A stretch of DNA of 51,724 nt from UMGS1052 sp045532035 (GTDB lineage Bacteria; Bacillota; Clostridia; Oscillospirales; CAG-382): NCBI GenBank assembly GCA_045532035.1, contig JAZSFD010000018.1:1-51724 (forward strand), given 5' to 3'. The notes under the pieces are model-generated. The model saw only the letters and a program-made list of their open reading frames with translations. It was not told where the DNA came from and did no database searches. Shown piece by piece: positions 1 to 8,678 of this stretch. A program made the translations under genes and the position numbers. Each line of letters starts with the position of its first letter. Within the stretch, counting starts at the first letter, position 1.

Positions 1-137
1 GAGATTCTTAAATCCTGCATTTGCATATTCCCGTCTCTCTCCGTCAAAACCTGCGGTTTTGCCACCACACTTGCGAGGGAGGCTTTTTGTGCAATATGTC
101 AATGGGCACTTCTGAAATAGGGTTTGTCAGTGGTCTG

Positions 138-160
138 AGGCTGTTACAGCCTGTTTTTTA
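138..160 (+). terminator. Possible intrinsic terminator, + strand
   Basis: A 6-bp stem (AGGCTG / CAGCCT) with a 3-nt loop is followed by GTTTTTTA. The T-run is on the + strand, so it would end a transcript entering from left of the window, converging on the MgtC gene. The rest of bases 1-176 shows no gene I can support. The stem is short, so the call is tentative. Confidence 0.4.
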
Positions 161-176
161 TACCCCGTGTTTCCTG

Positions 177-932
177 TCAACCATGCATTTCCTCGATATG
201 ATAAACATAATCAAGGGTTTTCAAAGCTTCAATGATCTCGTGGTGGGTCTTATATTTTTTGAGCTCTGCCGAGCTTATGGATATCGACACCGAATATACG
301 CTGAGTCCTGAATTTGCGTAGGCGGGGTTGAGCTCGATATCATCTATCTTAAGGCCGAGTCTTCTGATGGTGGTAACAAAATCCTGAAGCTTCGCGCTTG
401 CGGTCAGTTCAAGATGCACCTCAAAATGGTTGGATCTGTTTTTCAGATATCTTTCAAACACGGGAAAGATCGAAAGACAAAGAAGCAAGGCACAAAATGC
501 CGCAAGAGTTACGGTATAATAGCCTGCGCCCGCCGCAAGTCCGATGATGCCGCAGGTCCAGAGACCCACAGAGGTGGTCAGCCCCTTGATCTGATTTTTC
601 GAGCTGAAGACCATCGAATTGACGCTGATTATCGCCACGGCGATAACCGATGCCGCCGAGGTCATATAGAATTTTATTCCCGCCACATCTGCAAGGAAAA
701 TGTCAAGCATCATGGCAACAGTTGATGCCAATGACACAAGAATAAAAGTCCGCAGACCCGCCGAATGACGCTTGCTTGAGCGCTCACAGCCGATTATCGC
801 CGCAAGAAACACCGAAAGGATTATGCGCAGAAAGATCGTCGCGGCGTTGATCTCTGTCGACCATTCGCCAAGCAGCCGCGCCACAGGATCGATAATATAT
901 GCAGAAGTTTCTGTCAAAGTTTCGAACACCAT
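177..932 (-). CDS. MgtC/SapB family membrane protein
   Basis: 251-aa integral membrane protein of the MgtC/SapB family. About five hydrophobic segments occupy residues 30-160. The family signature GCERSSKRHSAGLRT lies at residues 48-62, and a soluble C-terminal domain of about 80 residues resembles the ACT-like tail of MgtC proteins. MgtC in pathogens modulates growth in low magnesium and acid and affects membrane energetics; roles of environmental homologues are less clear. The start is ATG preceded by AAGGAGG. It lies 12 bp after the Kef-type antiporter and is surely co-transcribed with it, which points to an ion or pH homeostasis role (inference). The family call is firm, the physiological role is not. 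Confidence 0.88.
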   Translation of the reverse strand: MVFETLTETSAYIIDPVARLLGEWSTEINAATIFLRIILSVFLAAIIGCERSSKRHSAGLRTFILVSLASTVAMMLDIFLADVAGIKFYMTSAASVIAVAIISVNSMVFSSKNQIKGLTTSVGLWTCGIIGLAAGAGYYTVTLAAFCALLLCLSIFPVFERYLKNRSNHFEVHLELTASAKLQDFVTTIRRLGLKIDDIELNPAYANSGLSVYSVSISISSAELKKYKTHHEIIEALKTLDYVYHIEEMHG

Positions 933-944
933 TATATTTCCTCC

Positions 945-2387
945 TTAAAAGTTGCGCTTGCTTCCGTGGCGGACACGGTGAGCAGTCATTTGATCGTTGA
1001 AATGTTCCTCAGCAGCGCTGGTAAATGCCTGCTCCTCCTCGGAAACGGGATTTTTCGGGATCTCCTGCTGTATTTTCTGAATACGCTCGATAAGAAGCTC
1101 AAGCGAAGTTTTCTGCTCGCCCTCGTCGGTCTTTTCCTCAACCCGAACGATCTCTTCAAGCTTTGTGGAATAAGAGCCGGAAAGGTATAGCGAAAGCTTC
1201 GCGCAGACGGGACCAACCAGCTCATAAAGCACGCTTGATGCGAGAATTATCGTTTCAAGAGCACTGCCCGTCTCGCCTCCCAGCTCGCGTGCACCGAGCA
1301 CCGCAAGACCGATGGCAACTCCCGCCTGGGGAATGAGAGCAAGACCGAGAAAATTTCGCACTTTGGGCAATTTTCTGACTGCAAGACAGCCAAGATATGC
1401 TCCCGCGTATTTGGCAACAATCCTTACGATAAAATATGTAATACCCACCACCAGAAGCGATACTGTACCGATGGCGCCTGTCGTTCCCACAAGGGCTCCG
1501 AGATCAAAGCTCAGCCCCGAACGGACAAAAAAGAGAAGAAGAACCGGAGGCGAAAAATAGTTTACCTGCTTGAAAAGCTTGTCGTCCCCCGCAACATTCA
1601 CATAAACCGTGCCCATCGACATACAGCCAAGCAACGGCGAAATGCCGAGCATTGCACAGATGCCGCAGAAGGTGAAGAGCAGTGCCACGGTGATAATGAG
1701 TCGGTTGTCGTTGGAGCGGCGGTGGATGAGAAGCTTCATTATATATCCGAAAACACAACCGAGAAGAAGAACTCCGATATTTGTGGCAATGGGAACAAGC
1801 ACATTTGACGCGCTGACCGCTCTTCCCGACGAAAGCGCCACCGCCACCGAGATTGATATGCTGTACGCCACAATGGCAACGATGTTGTCAAGGGCAACCA
1901 CCTGCAAGAGAGTATCGACAAAATCTCCCTTCGCGCCCGTCTGTCTTATGGTCATCATGGTCGATGCGGGAGCCGTTGCCGCCGCAAGTGCCGAAAGCAC
2001 AATGGAAAAGGCAAGATCAAGCTTCAGAATGAAAAAAGTGAGCACAAATATAAAAACAGAAGCAAAAAGAGCTTCGGCAAGGGTAATAAAGATAACCTTG
2101 ATACCATTCTTTTTCAGCGCCGACAGCCTGAAAAACTCACCTGTGCTGAAAGCGATGAAGGCAAGGGCAATATCAGACAGAAAATCGGTGCCCGAAATGA
2201 CCTGCTCCGGAATAAGATCAAGGCAAAAGGGTCCGATTAAGATTCCGGTCAGAATATACGCCGTCACATTCGGCAATTTCAGCCTCTTTGTGATGCGGGT
2301 CATAAGAAATCCCACAAAGAGCATCAGCGCCACCGCAATGATCGTCACGGCACCGGGATCTATCTTTGCGTAAATATTATTGAGCAT
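945..2387 (-). CDS. Cation:proton antiporter, CPA2/Kef type
   Basis: 480-aa polytopic membrane protein with the sodium/hydrogen exchanger fold typical of the CPA2 (KefB/NapA-like) group. It has about 12 hydrophobic segments over residues 10-420 and a charged cytoplasmic tail of about 60 residues. It lacks an obvious TrkA-N nucleotide-binding domain, so it is a Kef-like carrier without the KTN regulator. The start was placed at the internal ATG at 2387 because GAAAGGAG lies 5 nt upstream; the longer frame to 2438 has no such site. It heads an operon with the MgtC-family gene and is divergent from a LysR regulator. The transported ion (Na+ or K+) cannot be told from sequence. Confidence 0.85.
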   Translation of the reverse strand: MLNNIYAKIDPGAVTIIAVALMLFVGFLMTRITKRLKLPNVTAYILTGILIGPFCLDLIPEQVISGTDFLSDIALAFIAFSTGEFFRLSALKKNGIKVIFITLAEALFASVFIFVLTFFILKLDLAFSIVLSALAAATAPASTMMTIRQTGAKGDFVDTLLQVVALDNIVAIVAYSISISVAVALSSGRAVSASNVLVPIATNIGVLLLGCVFGYIMKLLIHRRSNDNRLIITVALLFTFCGICAMLGISPLLGCMSMGTVYVNVAGDDKLFKQVNYFSPPVLLLFFVRSGLSFDLGALVGTTGAIGTVSLLVVGITYFIVRIVAKYAGAYLGCLAVRKLPKVRNFLGLALIPQAGVAIGLAVLGARELGGETGSALETIILASSVLYELVGPVCAKLSLYLSGSYSTKLEEIVRVEEKTDEGEQKTSLELLIERIQKIQQEIPKNPVSEEEQAFTSAAEEHFNDQMTAHRVRHGSKRNF

Positions 2388-2439
2388 TTTTGCTCCTTTC
2401 AAAAATTTTTCATTTACCTCTTGAAAAGATATATCCAAT

Positions 2440-2467
2440 ATGATACACTAATATTACATAAAGTCAA
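2440..2467 (-). promoter_or_regulatory. Sigma-A promoter of antiporter-mgtC operon
   Basis: On the minus strand, TTGACT (2462-2467) and TATCAT (2440-2445) are separated by 16 nt, about 50 bp upstream of the antiporter start. An inverted pair AATAT/ATATT (2437-2441 and 2451-2455) with LysR-box-like spacing overlaps the -10 element. It could be the binding site of the divergent LysR protein (inference). Confidence 0.55.
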
Positions 2468-2516
2468 GTGATATTTATTTTGATATATATAAATTATTTT
2501 TATGGAGTTGAAACAA

Positions 2517-3416
2517 ATGCTGGATGTTAAACTTTTAACGCTTCTGACAGTGGCAGAGGAGAAAAATTTCACCAAGGCGGCGCAGAAGCTGTCACTGACT
2601 CAGCCGGCCGTCAGTCACCACATAAGCATGCTTGAGGACGAGCTTTCGGTCAAGCTTTTCGTCCGCGGCAAAGGCGAGTTCAAGCCTACTCCCGAGGGTG
2701 AAACGGTCATTCGCTATGCCCGCCGCCTTTCGGCGCTTTATGCCAAAATGAAAACAGAGCTTTCGGACAGCGAAAAGGTCATGACCCGTATCCGAATCGG
2801 CATCACCCACACGGCAGAGAGCAATCTCATCACCGAAGCTCTGGCAAAATACGGCAGCAAAAACCGTATGCTCAGCATAACCATCATTACTGATACAATA
2901 AAAAATCTTTATGATATGCTTGAGAATTATGAGATAGACCTCGCCATCGTCGAGGGCAGACCGACCAACACTTCTTTCAACTGTCTGATGCTTGACACCG
3001 ACTATCTTGTCTGCGTTCTTTCGAACAACAACAAGCTCTCACGGCAATCGATGGTCACCCTTTCGGCATTGAAGCAGGAAAAAATGATCCTGAGACTTCC
3101 GAGCTCGGGAACAAGAATGCTTTTTGAGGCGACCCTTACAAGCATCGGCGAATCGATCGACAACTTCAACATCTCCCTTGAGGTCGACAACATCGCCACC
3201 ATAAAAGATCTTATCCGAAAGGATCTCGGCATCTCGATCCTCCCGAAGAGTGCCTGCATGGATGAGCTGAAAAAGGGAAAGCTCGCGGTTCTTCCCATCG
3301 AAAATCTCAGCATGCTGCGCGAGATGAACATAGTTTATAACCGTGACTTTTCAAAAGTGGATATCCTGCGTGATTTTCTCAAGATCTATCACGAAACGGC
3401 AAAGATTTACAGCTGA
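2517..3416 (+). CDS. LysR-family transcriptional regulator
   Basis: 299-aa LysR-type regulator. The N-terminal winged helix-turn-helix (about residues 1-60) includes the conserved segment AAQKLSLTQPAVSHHISMLE. The remaining ~210 residues form the periplasmic-binding-like effector domain. I chose ATG 2517 over the upstream ATG 2502 because GGAG sits 9 nt before 2517 and LysR proteins usually begin just before this helix. It is divergent from the antiporter-mgtC operon with a 129-bp AT-rich gap, the classic LysR arrangement, so it most likely controls that operon and itself (inference). The effector is unknown. It resembles the CysB/CbbR-like majority of LysR proteins with no feature tying it to one pathway. 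Confidence 0.9.
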   Translation: MLDVKLLTLLTVAEEKNFTKAAQKLSLTQPAVSHHISMLEDELSVKLFVRGKGEFKPTPEGETVIRYARRLSALYAKMKTELSDSEKVMTRIRIGITHTAESNLITEALAKYGSKNRMLSITIITDTIKNLYDMLENYEIDLAIVEGRPTNTSFNCLMLDTDYLVCVLSNNNKLSRQSMVTLSALKQEKMILRLPSSGTRMLFEATLTSIGESIDNFNISLEVDNIATIKDLIRKDLGISILPKSACMDELKKGKLAVLPIENLSMLREMNIVYNRDFSKVDILRDFLKIYHETAKIYS

Positions 3417-3452
3417 CAGGATTATGTTTTTGCACTTTTTTGTCAAAACATA

Positions 3453-3481
3453 TTCCAATCACACGCGTTTTCTGCTATAAT
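3453..3481 (+). promoter_or_regulatory. Candidate promoter upstream of mnmM
   Basis: A perfect -10 TATAAT (3476-3481) is preceded at 17 nt by a weak -35, TTCCAA (3453-3458). It is about 60 bp upstream of the mnmM start and would drive mnmM and probably the radical-SAM genes behind it. Confidence 0.45.
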
Positions 3482-3541
3482 AGTATTTGTGAAAAGATAT
3501 GCTTTAGGCATAGCTTTGATTTCAATTTCCGAGGTATTTTT

Positions 3542-4096
3542 ATGTTTGAATTGCTTGATGCCGCCAAGGCTTTTATAGAACCCGTCATCCGCCCCGATTC
3601 GGTGCTTTGCGATTTCACCATGGGCAACGGACACGACACCGAATATCTTTGCAAAAAAGTTCCCGAAGGCAGAGTTTATGCCTTTGACATCCAGGAAAGC
3701 GCCCTTGTCAACACCAAAAAAAGACTTGACGATGCAGGTCTTTCCAACGCCGTACTCATCCATTCGAGCCACGCCAACTGCAAGGAATACATAAAAGAGC
3801 CGATTGACGGCGGAATGTTCAATCTCGGCTATCTCCCGGGCAGCGGCAACAAATCGCTTCACACCATGCGTGAAAGCACTCTTCCCGCAGTGACAGGTGC
3901 GGTCGAGCTTCTGAAAAAAGGCGGTGTTCTTGTGATCTCGGTATATCCCGGACACGAGGAAGGTCGGCTTGAGGGCGAAATGCTGACAGGTGAGCTTTCA
4001 AAGCTTGACAAAAAATATTACTGCGTCACCCAGCTTCGTCTCATAAATTCTCCCGATGCACCCTTTATCATCGCAGTCGAAAAATACAACAAATAA
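3542..4096 (+). CDS. mnmM: tRNA (mnm5s2U34) methyltransferase MnmM (YtqB family)
   Basis: 184-aa class I SAM-dependent methyltransferase of the YtqB family, long annotated as putative rRNA methylase. In Bacillus subtilis YtqB/MnmM methylates nm5s2U to mnm5s2U at the tRNA wobble position. Family marks seen here are the SAM-binding segment FTMGNGHDTEYL (residues 25-36), the acidic loop AFDIQES (47-53) and NLGYLPGSGNK (94-104). The length fits the family (about 190 aa). The ATG at 3542 with a CGAGGT site is preferred over an in-frame upstream start at 3440 that would add 34 unrelated residues. The tRNA thiolase mnmA, acting on the same base, lies at 38.9 kb in this window. Confidence 0.85.
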   Translation: MFELLDAAKAFIEPVIRPDSVLCDFTMGNGHDTEYLCKKVPEGRVYAFDIQESALVNTKKRLDDAGLSNAVLIHSSHANCKEYIKEPIDGGMFNLGYLPGSGNKSLHTMRESTLPAVTGAVELLKKGGVLVISVYPGHEEGRLEGEMLTGELSKLDKKYYCVTQLRLINSPDAPFIIAVEKYNK

Positions 4097-4123
4097 CCCG
4101 TAACCGATAAGAGAGGTAAATAT

Positions 4124-6037
4124 ATGACCCCAACACCAAAACAGCTTGCCGAAAAGTTTCTCAAGAATGTTCAGAAGCCCGGCAGATACACCGGCGGTGA
4201 GCTGAACGAAACTATCAAGGACAAATCGGCGGTGAAAGCCCGCTTTGCTTTCTGTTTTCCCGATGCCTATGAGATCGGAATGTCAAATCTCGGCATCAAG
4301 ATTCTTTACGGCGCGCTGAACAGCTGCGACGATATCTGGTGCGAGCGCGCATATACCCCGTGGAAAGACTTCGGGGACATTCTTCTTTCCGAAAAAATTC
4401 CGCTTTATGCCCACGAAAGCGGTGATGCCCTTTCGGATTTTGATATCATCGGCTTTACGCTTCAGTACGAAATGTGTTATACAAATGTGCTTTATACCCT
4501 TGAGCTTGCGGGTCTTCCGCTTCTCGCGGCGGACAGAACCGACGATATGCCGATCATCATCGGCGGCGGTCCCTGCTCCTACAATCCCGAGCCTGTGGCT
4601 GACTTTTTTGATGTTTTCAGCATCGGCGAGGGCGAGGAAGCGCTTGTGGAGTTCACAAAGCTTTATATTTCCTACAAAGACGAATGTAAGGAGAAAGGTG
4701 TCGCTTATTCCAAAAAAGAATTTCTGAAAAAGGCCGCCTGCACCCTTTCGGGCTTTTATGTTCCGTCGCTGTATGATGTAAGCTACGAAAGCGAGGGCGG
4801 AAAGATCACTGCCATCACTCCGGTTTCGTCGGATGTTCCCGAAAAAGTCGTTCGTCGCATAATTTCCGATTTTGACAAATCCTATTTCCCCGAAAAATCA
4901 CCTCTGCCCTATATTGAAACGGTGCATGACAGAATAATGCTTGAAGTGGCACGCGGATGTATGCGCGGCTGCCGTTTCTGCCAGGCGGGCATGATCTATC
5001 GCCCTTTCAGATGGAAAGAGCACGAAACCCTTGCAAAGCAGGCACGCGATCACTATCTTTCGACAGGTTATGAGGAGCTTTCGTTGACCTCCCTTAGCAT
5101 CAGCGATTATCCTCAGCTTCTGCCTCTTGTCGATTGCCTGAAGGAATGGACCGACGAATGTAAGGTCGGACTTTCGCTTCCCTCAATGCGAATCGACTCG
5201 TTTGAAAGTGAGATCATGAAAAAGATCGAGGAGCTTCGCAAATCGGGACTCACCTTTGCTCCCGAGGCGGGAACCCAGAGAATGCGCGACATAATCAACA
5301 AAAATCTCACCGAAGAAGAGATTCTTTCGACCTGTGCCTCGGCATTCAGAAACGGAAGAACCTCTGTCAAGCTCTATTTTATGCTGGGACTTCCCGGTGA
5401 GACCGACGAGGATATCATCGGAATCCCCCGTCTTGCCCAGAAGATCGTCGATGAATACTATAAAAACCCCGATAGACCCAAAGGTCGCTCCTGCGAGGTC
5501 AACATTTCGGTATCCTGCTTTGTTCCAAAATGCGACACTCCTTTCCAGTGGTGCGCCCAGGACACAAGGGAAGAGCTTGTCCGCAAGCAAAAGCTTCTCG
5601 GCCAAAACATCACCAGCCGCAGGATCCGCTACAGCTGGCATGAATCAAAGGTCAGCTTCCTTGAGGCGGTATTTGCGCGCGGCGACAGAAGACTTTCAAA
5701 GGTCATCCTCGAAGCCTACAAGACAGGCGCAATCTTTGACGGTTGGGACGAATTTTTCGATTTTGACAACTGGATGCGCGCTTTTGAAACAACAGGCATA
5801 TCTCCCGAATTCTATGCCAACCGCAAATTCGAGTTTTCCGATATTCTTCCCTGGTCGGTCATCGATTGCGGCGTTTCGGAAAAATATCTCATGCGCGAAT
5901 ACGAAAAAGCTTATGAAACAAAGACCACGCCCGATTGCGGAACAAAATGCTCGGGCTGCGGCATCTCAAAATACGGCGTGCAATTCTGTAAGGATATGCA
6001 GTGCAAAAACAAGGAAAGCGAGGGAGAACTGTCATGA
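4124..6037 (+). CDS. TIGR03960-family B12-binding/radical SAM protein
   Basis: 637-aa radical SAM enzyme of the TIGR03960 family. Order of parts: an N-terminal B12-binding-like domain (about residues 1-240); the radical SAM core with the cluster motif C279-xxx-C283-xx-C286; then a Cys-rich C-terminal tail (residues about 605-625, with DCGTKCSGCG) that may bind another cluster or zinc. The reaction is unknown for the family. ATG 4124 follows GAGAGG. Its stop overlaps the start of the next gene by 4 bp (ATGA), matching the widespread pairing of this family with a TIGR03936/DUF2344 partner; in some bacteria the two are fused. RNase G and rplU, frequent neighbours elsewhere as I recall, are not here. 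Confidence 0.88.
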   Translation: MTPTPKQLAEKFLKNVQKPGRYTGGELNETIKDKSAVKARFAFCFPDAYEIGMSNLGIKILYGALNSCDDIWCERAYTPWKDFGDILLSEKIPLYAHESGDALSDFDIIGFTLQYEMCYTNVLYTLELAGLPLLAADRTDDMPIIIGGGPCSYNPEPVADFFDVFSIGEGEEALVEFTKLYISYKDECKEKGVAYSKKEFLKKAACTLSGFYVPSLYDVSYESEGGKITAITPVSSDVPEKVVRRIISDFDKSYFPEKSPLPYIETVHDRIMLEVARGCMRGCRFCQAGMIYRPFRWKEHETLAKQARDHYLSTGYEELSLTSLSISDYPQLLPLVDCLKEWTDECKVGLSLPSMRIDSFESEIMKKIEELRKSGLTFAPEAGTQRMRDIINKNLTEEEILSTCASAFRNGRTSVKLYFMLGLPGETDEDIIGIPRLAQKIVDEYYKNPDRPKGRSCEVNISVSCFVPKCDTPFQWCAQDTREELVRKQKLLGQNITSRRIRYSWHESKVSFLEAVFARGDRRLSKVILEAYKTGAIFDGWDEFFDFDNWMRAFETTGISPEFYANRKFEFSDILPWSVIDCGVSEKYLMREYEKAYETKTTPDCGTKCSGCGISKYGVQFCKDMQCKNKESEGELS

Positions 6038-6663
6038 CCGATTTCAGAATCACTTTTTCCAAAACAGGCCCTCTTGTTTTCATATCCCATCTTGACCTTG
6101 CCCACACCTTTGTCCGCGCTTTCAACAGAGCAGGACTCCCTCTTCGCTATTCCGAAGGCTTCAATCCCCATCCGAAGCTTGTTTTCGCCCTTCCCCTTTC
6201 GGTGGGAATGGCAGGAGAAAACGAAATGTGTGATGTTGGTCTCAAGATCGACATGGACAAGGACGAATTTGAAAAAAGAATACGCAATGTCATGCCTGAT
6301 CACATCATTGTAAAATCGGTAACAGAGGCTACCGGAAAGTTCAAAAATGTGAAAAGCGCCGAATATCTTTATACTCTCCCCGATACCATGGGAATTTGTG
6401 ACGACATCCGTCAATTCTTATCAAAAGACGACATCACCGTTACCAAAAAGACCAAAAGCGGCGAAAAGGACATCAACATAAGACCACAGATTTTCTCGTT
6501 CCTTGTTGCGGAAATGTCGGGCAACACCGAGCTTGTGCTTTGTGTTGATGCCTCCTCCGAGGGCTATCTTAACCCCGAATATGTCATAAAAGCCATGGCA
6601 GATGCAGGCGTTTGCCCCGGTTGCGGCTGGCAATCATCAAGAACAAGGATAATACTTCAATGA
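6034..6663 (+). CDS. TIGR03936 family radical SAM-associated protein (DUF2344)
   Basis: 209-aa protein of the DUF2344/TIGR03936 family, the constant partner of TIGR03960 radical SAM proteins. The conserved N-terminal block with the segment RAGLPLRYSEGFNPHPKL is present at about residues 31-48. It has no cluster motif of its own, so it probably assists the upstream enzyme or binds its substrate (inference). Translational coupling is visible on both sides: its ATG overlaps the preceding stop (ATGA) and its TGA overlaps the following ATG. The start at 6034 is set by that overlap and by GAGGGAG 7 nt upstream. Biochemical function is not known. Confidence 0.87.
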   Translation: MTDFRITFSKTGPLVFISHLDLAHTFVRAFNRAGLPLRYSEGFNPHPKLVFALPLSVGMAGENEMCDVGLKIDMDKDEFEKRIRNVMPDHIIVKSVTEATGKFKNVKSAEYLYTLPDTMGICDDIRQFLSKDDITVTKKTKSGEKDINIRPQIFSFLVAEMSGNTELVLCVDASSEGYLNPEYVIKAMADAGVCPGCGWQSSRTRIILQ

Positions 6664-8660
6664 TCTACACACAGCTTGCACAAAAACCTCTGCCCATGTC
6701 GCCCGACGAGCTTCCCGAGGGAGTTTCGGTTCCCGATTTCGTCTATGTCACAGGGGATGCGTATGTCGACCATCCGAGCTTCGGCTGTGCCCTGATATCA
6801 AGGCTTCTTGAATCCCAAGGGTTTACTGTCGGCATCATCTCTCAGCCCGAATATAAGACAAGCTTCCGCGACGGCTCGGGAAAGGGTGTTTGTGTTTTTG
6901 GAAGACCGCGTCTCGGCTTTCTTGTAAGCTCTGGAAATGTCGATTCGATGGTGGCAAACTATACTGCGGCAAAAAAGCGCCGCTCGGACGACTATTATTC
7001 CCCCGAAAAAAAAGCAGGTCTCCGACCCGACAGGGCAGTCATCGTCTATTGCAACCGCATCCGCGAGGCTTACGGTGATGTGCCGATAATCATCGGCGGT
7101 CTTGAGGCATCGCTGCGCCGTTTTGCCCATTATGACTACTGGGACGACAAGGTGAGAAGAAGCATTCTCATCGATTCGCGCGCCGACATGATAAGCTACG
7201 GCATGGGTGAGCGCTCTATTCCCGAGATCGCAAAATATCTCGAAAAAGGCGTTCCGATCAAAAAACTGCGCGATATCCGCGGCACTGTCGTTTGCGTCAA
7301 GGACGACTATACCCCGAAATACGAATATATCGATACCTATTCTTACGAAACTCTGAAATCCGACAAAAAGGCATACGCCAACGCCTTCAAAATTCAGTAT
7401 GAAAATCAGGATTTTGTCGGCGGCAAGGCGATCGTGGAGTTTTATGACGGCGGTGTCCGTCTGATTCAGAATCCACCGCCTGCACCTCTTTCGACCCGCG
7501 AGCTTGACGAGATCTATGCTCTGCCCTTTACAAGAACATGGCACCCCAAATATGATGCCGTCGGCGGCATTTCCGCCATCGACGAGGTGGAGTTTTCGAT
7601 AACTCACAACCGCGGCTGCTTCGGCGCCTGCGCTTTCTGTGCCATCGCCTACAACCAGGGAAGAAATGTCATCTCCCGCTCTGCGGAATCGGTAGTTGAG
7701 GAGGCAAAGCTTCTCACAACTCTTCCGCGATTTAAGGGATATATCCACGATGTGGGCGGCCCCACAGCAAATTTCCGTCACGGTCCCTGCAAGCTTGTAC
7801 GGGAGGGCAAAAAAGCTGTCTGCAACAACCGCCGCTGTCTTTCTCCGACCCCCTGCAAAAATCTTATTGCCGATCACACCGAATATATCGACATTCTCAA
7901 AAAGGTACGGTCTCTCCCCAAGGTCAAAAAGGTATTTGTCCGTTCAGGCGTGCGTTTCGACTATGCCATGGCAGACAAAAGCGACGAATTTTTGCGCGAG
8001 CTTGTGAAAAACCATGTCAGCGGTCAGCTAAAAGTCGCTCCCGAACACATCTCTCCCAGGGTTCTTTCTCACATGGGAAAGCCGAATGTGGACATCTATA
8101 ACGCTTTCTGCCAAAAATATTTTGATATTTCCAAAAAGTGCGGACTTGAGCAATATCTTGTACCCTATCTCATGTCCTCCCATCCCGGAAGCACCCTGTC
8201 GGATGCCATCGACCTTGCTCTTTATCTCAAAAAGGGTAACATCCGTCCCGAGCAGGTGCAGGATTTTTACCCCACCCCCGGCACAGCATCCACCGCCATG
8301 TATTATTCGGGATATGACCCGTTCAGCGGAAAAGAGGTCTATGTTCCCAAAAGCTACGAAGAAAAACAACTCCAGCGCGCACTTCTGCAATACAACCGAC
8401 CCGAAAACCGCCCCCTTGTGGAAAAGGCAATAAAGCTTTCGGGAAGATATGACGCATATCTTGCGCTGCTTGGCAAAAAACCTCCCGAAAAGGGTGCAGC
8501 GAAAGGAAAAACCTCCGCAAGATCGCAAAATACATCAAAGAAAAACCCGCGTTCTGCCCGCTCGGGAAAAGTCACTCCCGAAATGAGCTCTTCGGCAAAA
8601 ATATACGGAAAAGGAACAAAAAAGCCGACACGCAAAACCGTCGGCAAAAAGAGAAAATAA
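6660..8660 (+). CDS. YgiQ family radical SAM protein
   Basis: 666-aa radical SAM protein of the YgiQ family (UPF0313). An N-terminal domain of about 300 residues comes first. The radical SAM core carries C320-xxx-C324-xx-C327, and the conserved segment GGPTANFRHGPC follows. The last ~75 residues are a Lys/Ser/Thr-rich, probably disordered basic tail that could contact nucleic acid (inference). Start ATG 6660 overlaps the TGA of the preceding gene; a longer frame from 6612 would run far into that gene. The function of YgiQ proteins is not established. Three radical SAM-related genes in a tightly coupled row suggest they work together or share cluster supply. Confidence 0.88.
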   Translation: MIYTQLAQKPLPMSPDELPEGVSVPDFVYVTGDAYVDHPSFGCALISRLLESQGFTVGIISQPEYKTSFRDGSGKGVCVFGRPRLGFLVSSGNVDSMVANYTAAKKRRSDDYYSPEKKAGLRPDRAVIVYCNRIREAYGDVPIIIGGLEASLRRFAHYDYWDDKVRRSILIDSRADMISYGMGERSIPEIAKYLEKGVPIKKLRDIRGTVVCVKDDYTPKYEYIDTYSYETLKSDKKAYANAFKIQYENQDFVGGKAIVEFYDGGVRLIQNPPPAPLSTRELDEIYALPFTRTWHPKYDAVGGISAIDEVEFSITHNRGCFGACAFCAIAYNQGRNVISRSAESVVEEAKLLTTLPRFKGYIHDVGGPTANFRHGPCKLVREGKKAVCNNRRCLSPTPCKNLIADHTEYIDILKKVRSLPKVKKVFVRSGVRFDYAMADKSDEFLRELVKNHVSGQLKVAPEHISPRVLSHMGKPNVDIYNAFCQKYFDISKKCGLEQYLVPYLMSSHPGSTLSDAIDLALYLKKGNIRPEQVQDFYPTPGTASTAMYYSGYDPFSGKEVYVPKSYEEKQLQRALLQYNRPENRPLVEKAIKLSGRYDAYLALLGKKPPEKGAAKGKTSARSQNTSKKNPRSARSGKVTPEMSSSAKIYGKGTKKPTRKTVGKKRK

Positions 8661-8678
8661 AAAGAAAGGCGGAAACTC

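Noticed and set aside
6798..7877. 359-codon open frame on the minus strand
   Set aside because: Antisense to the YgiQ-type gene with no recognisable domain.
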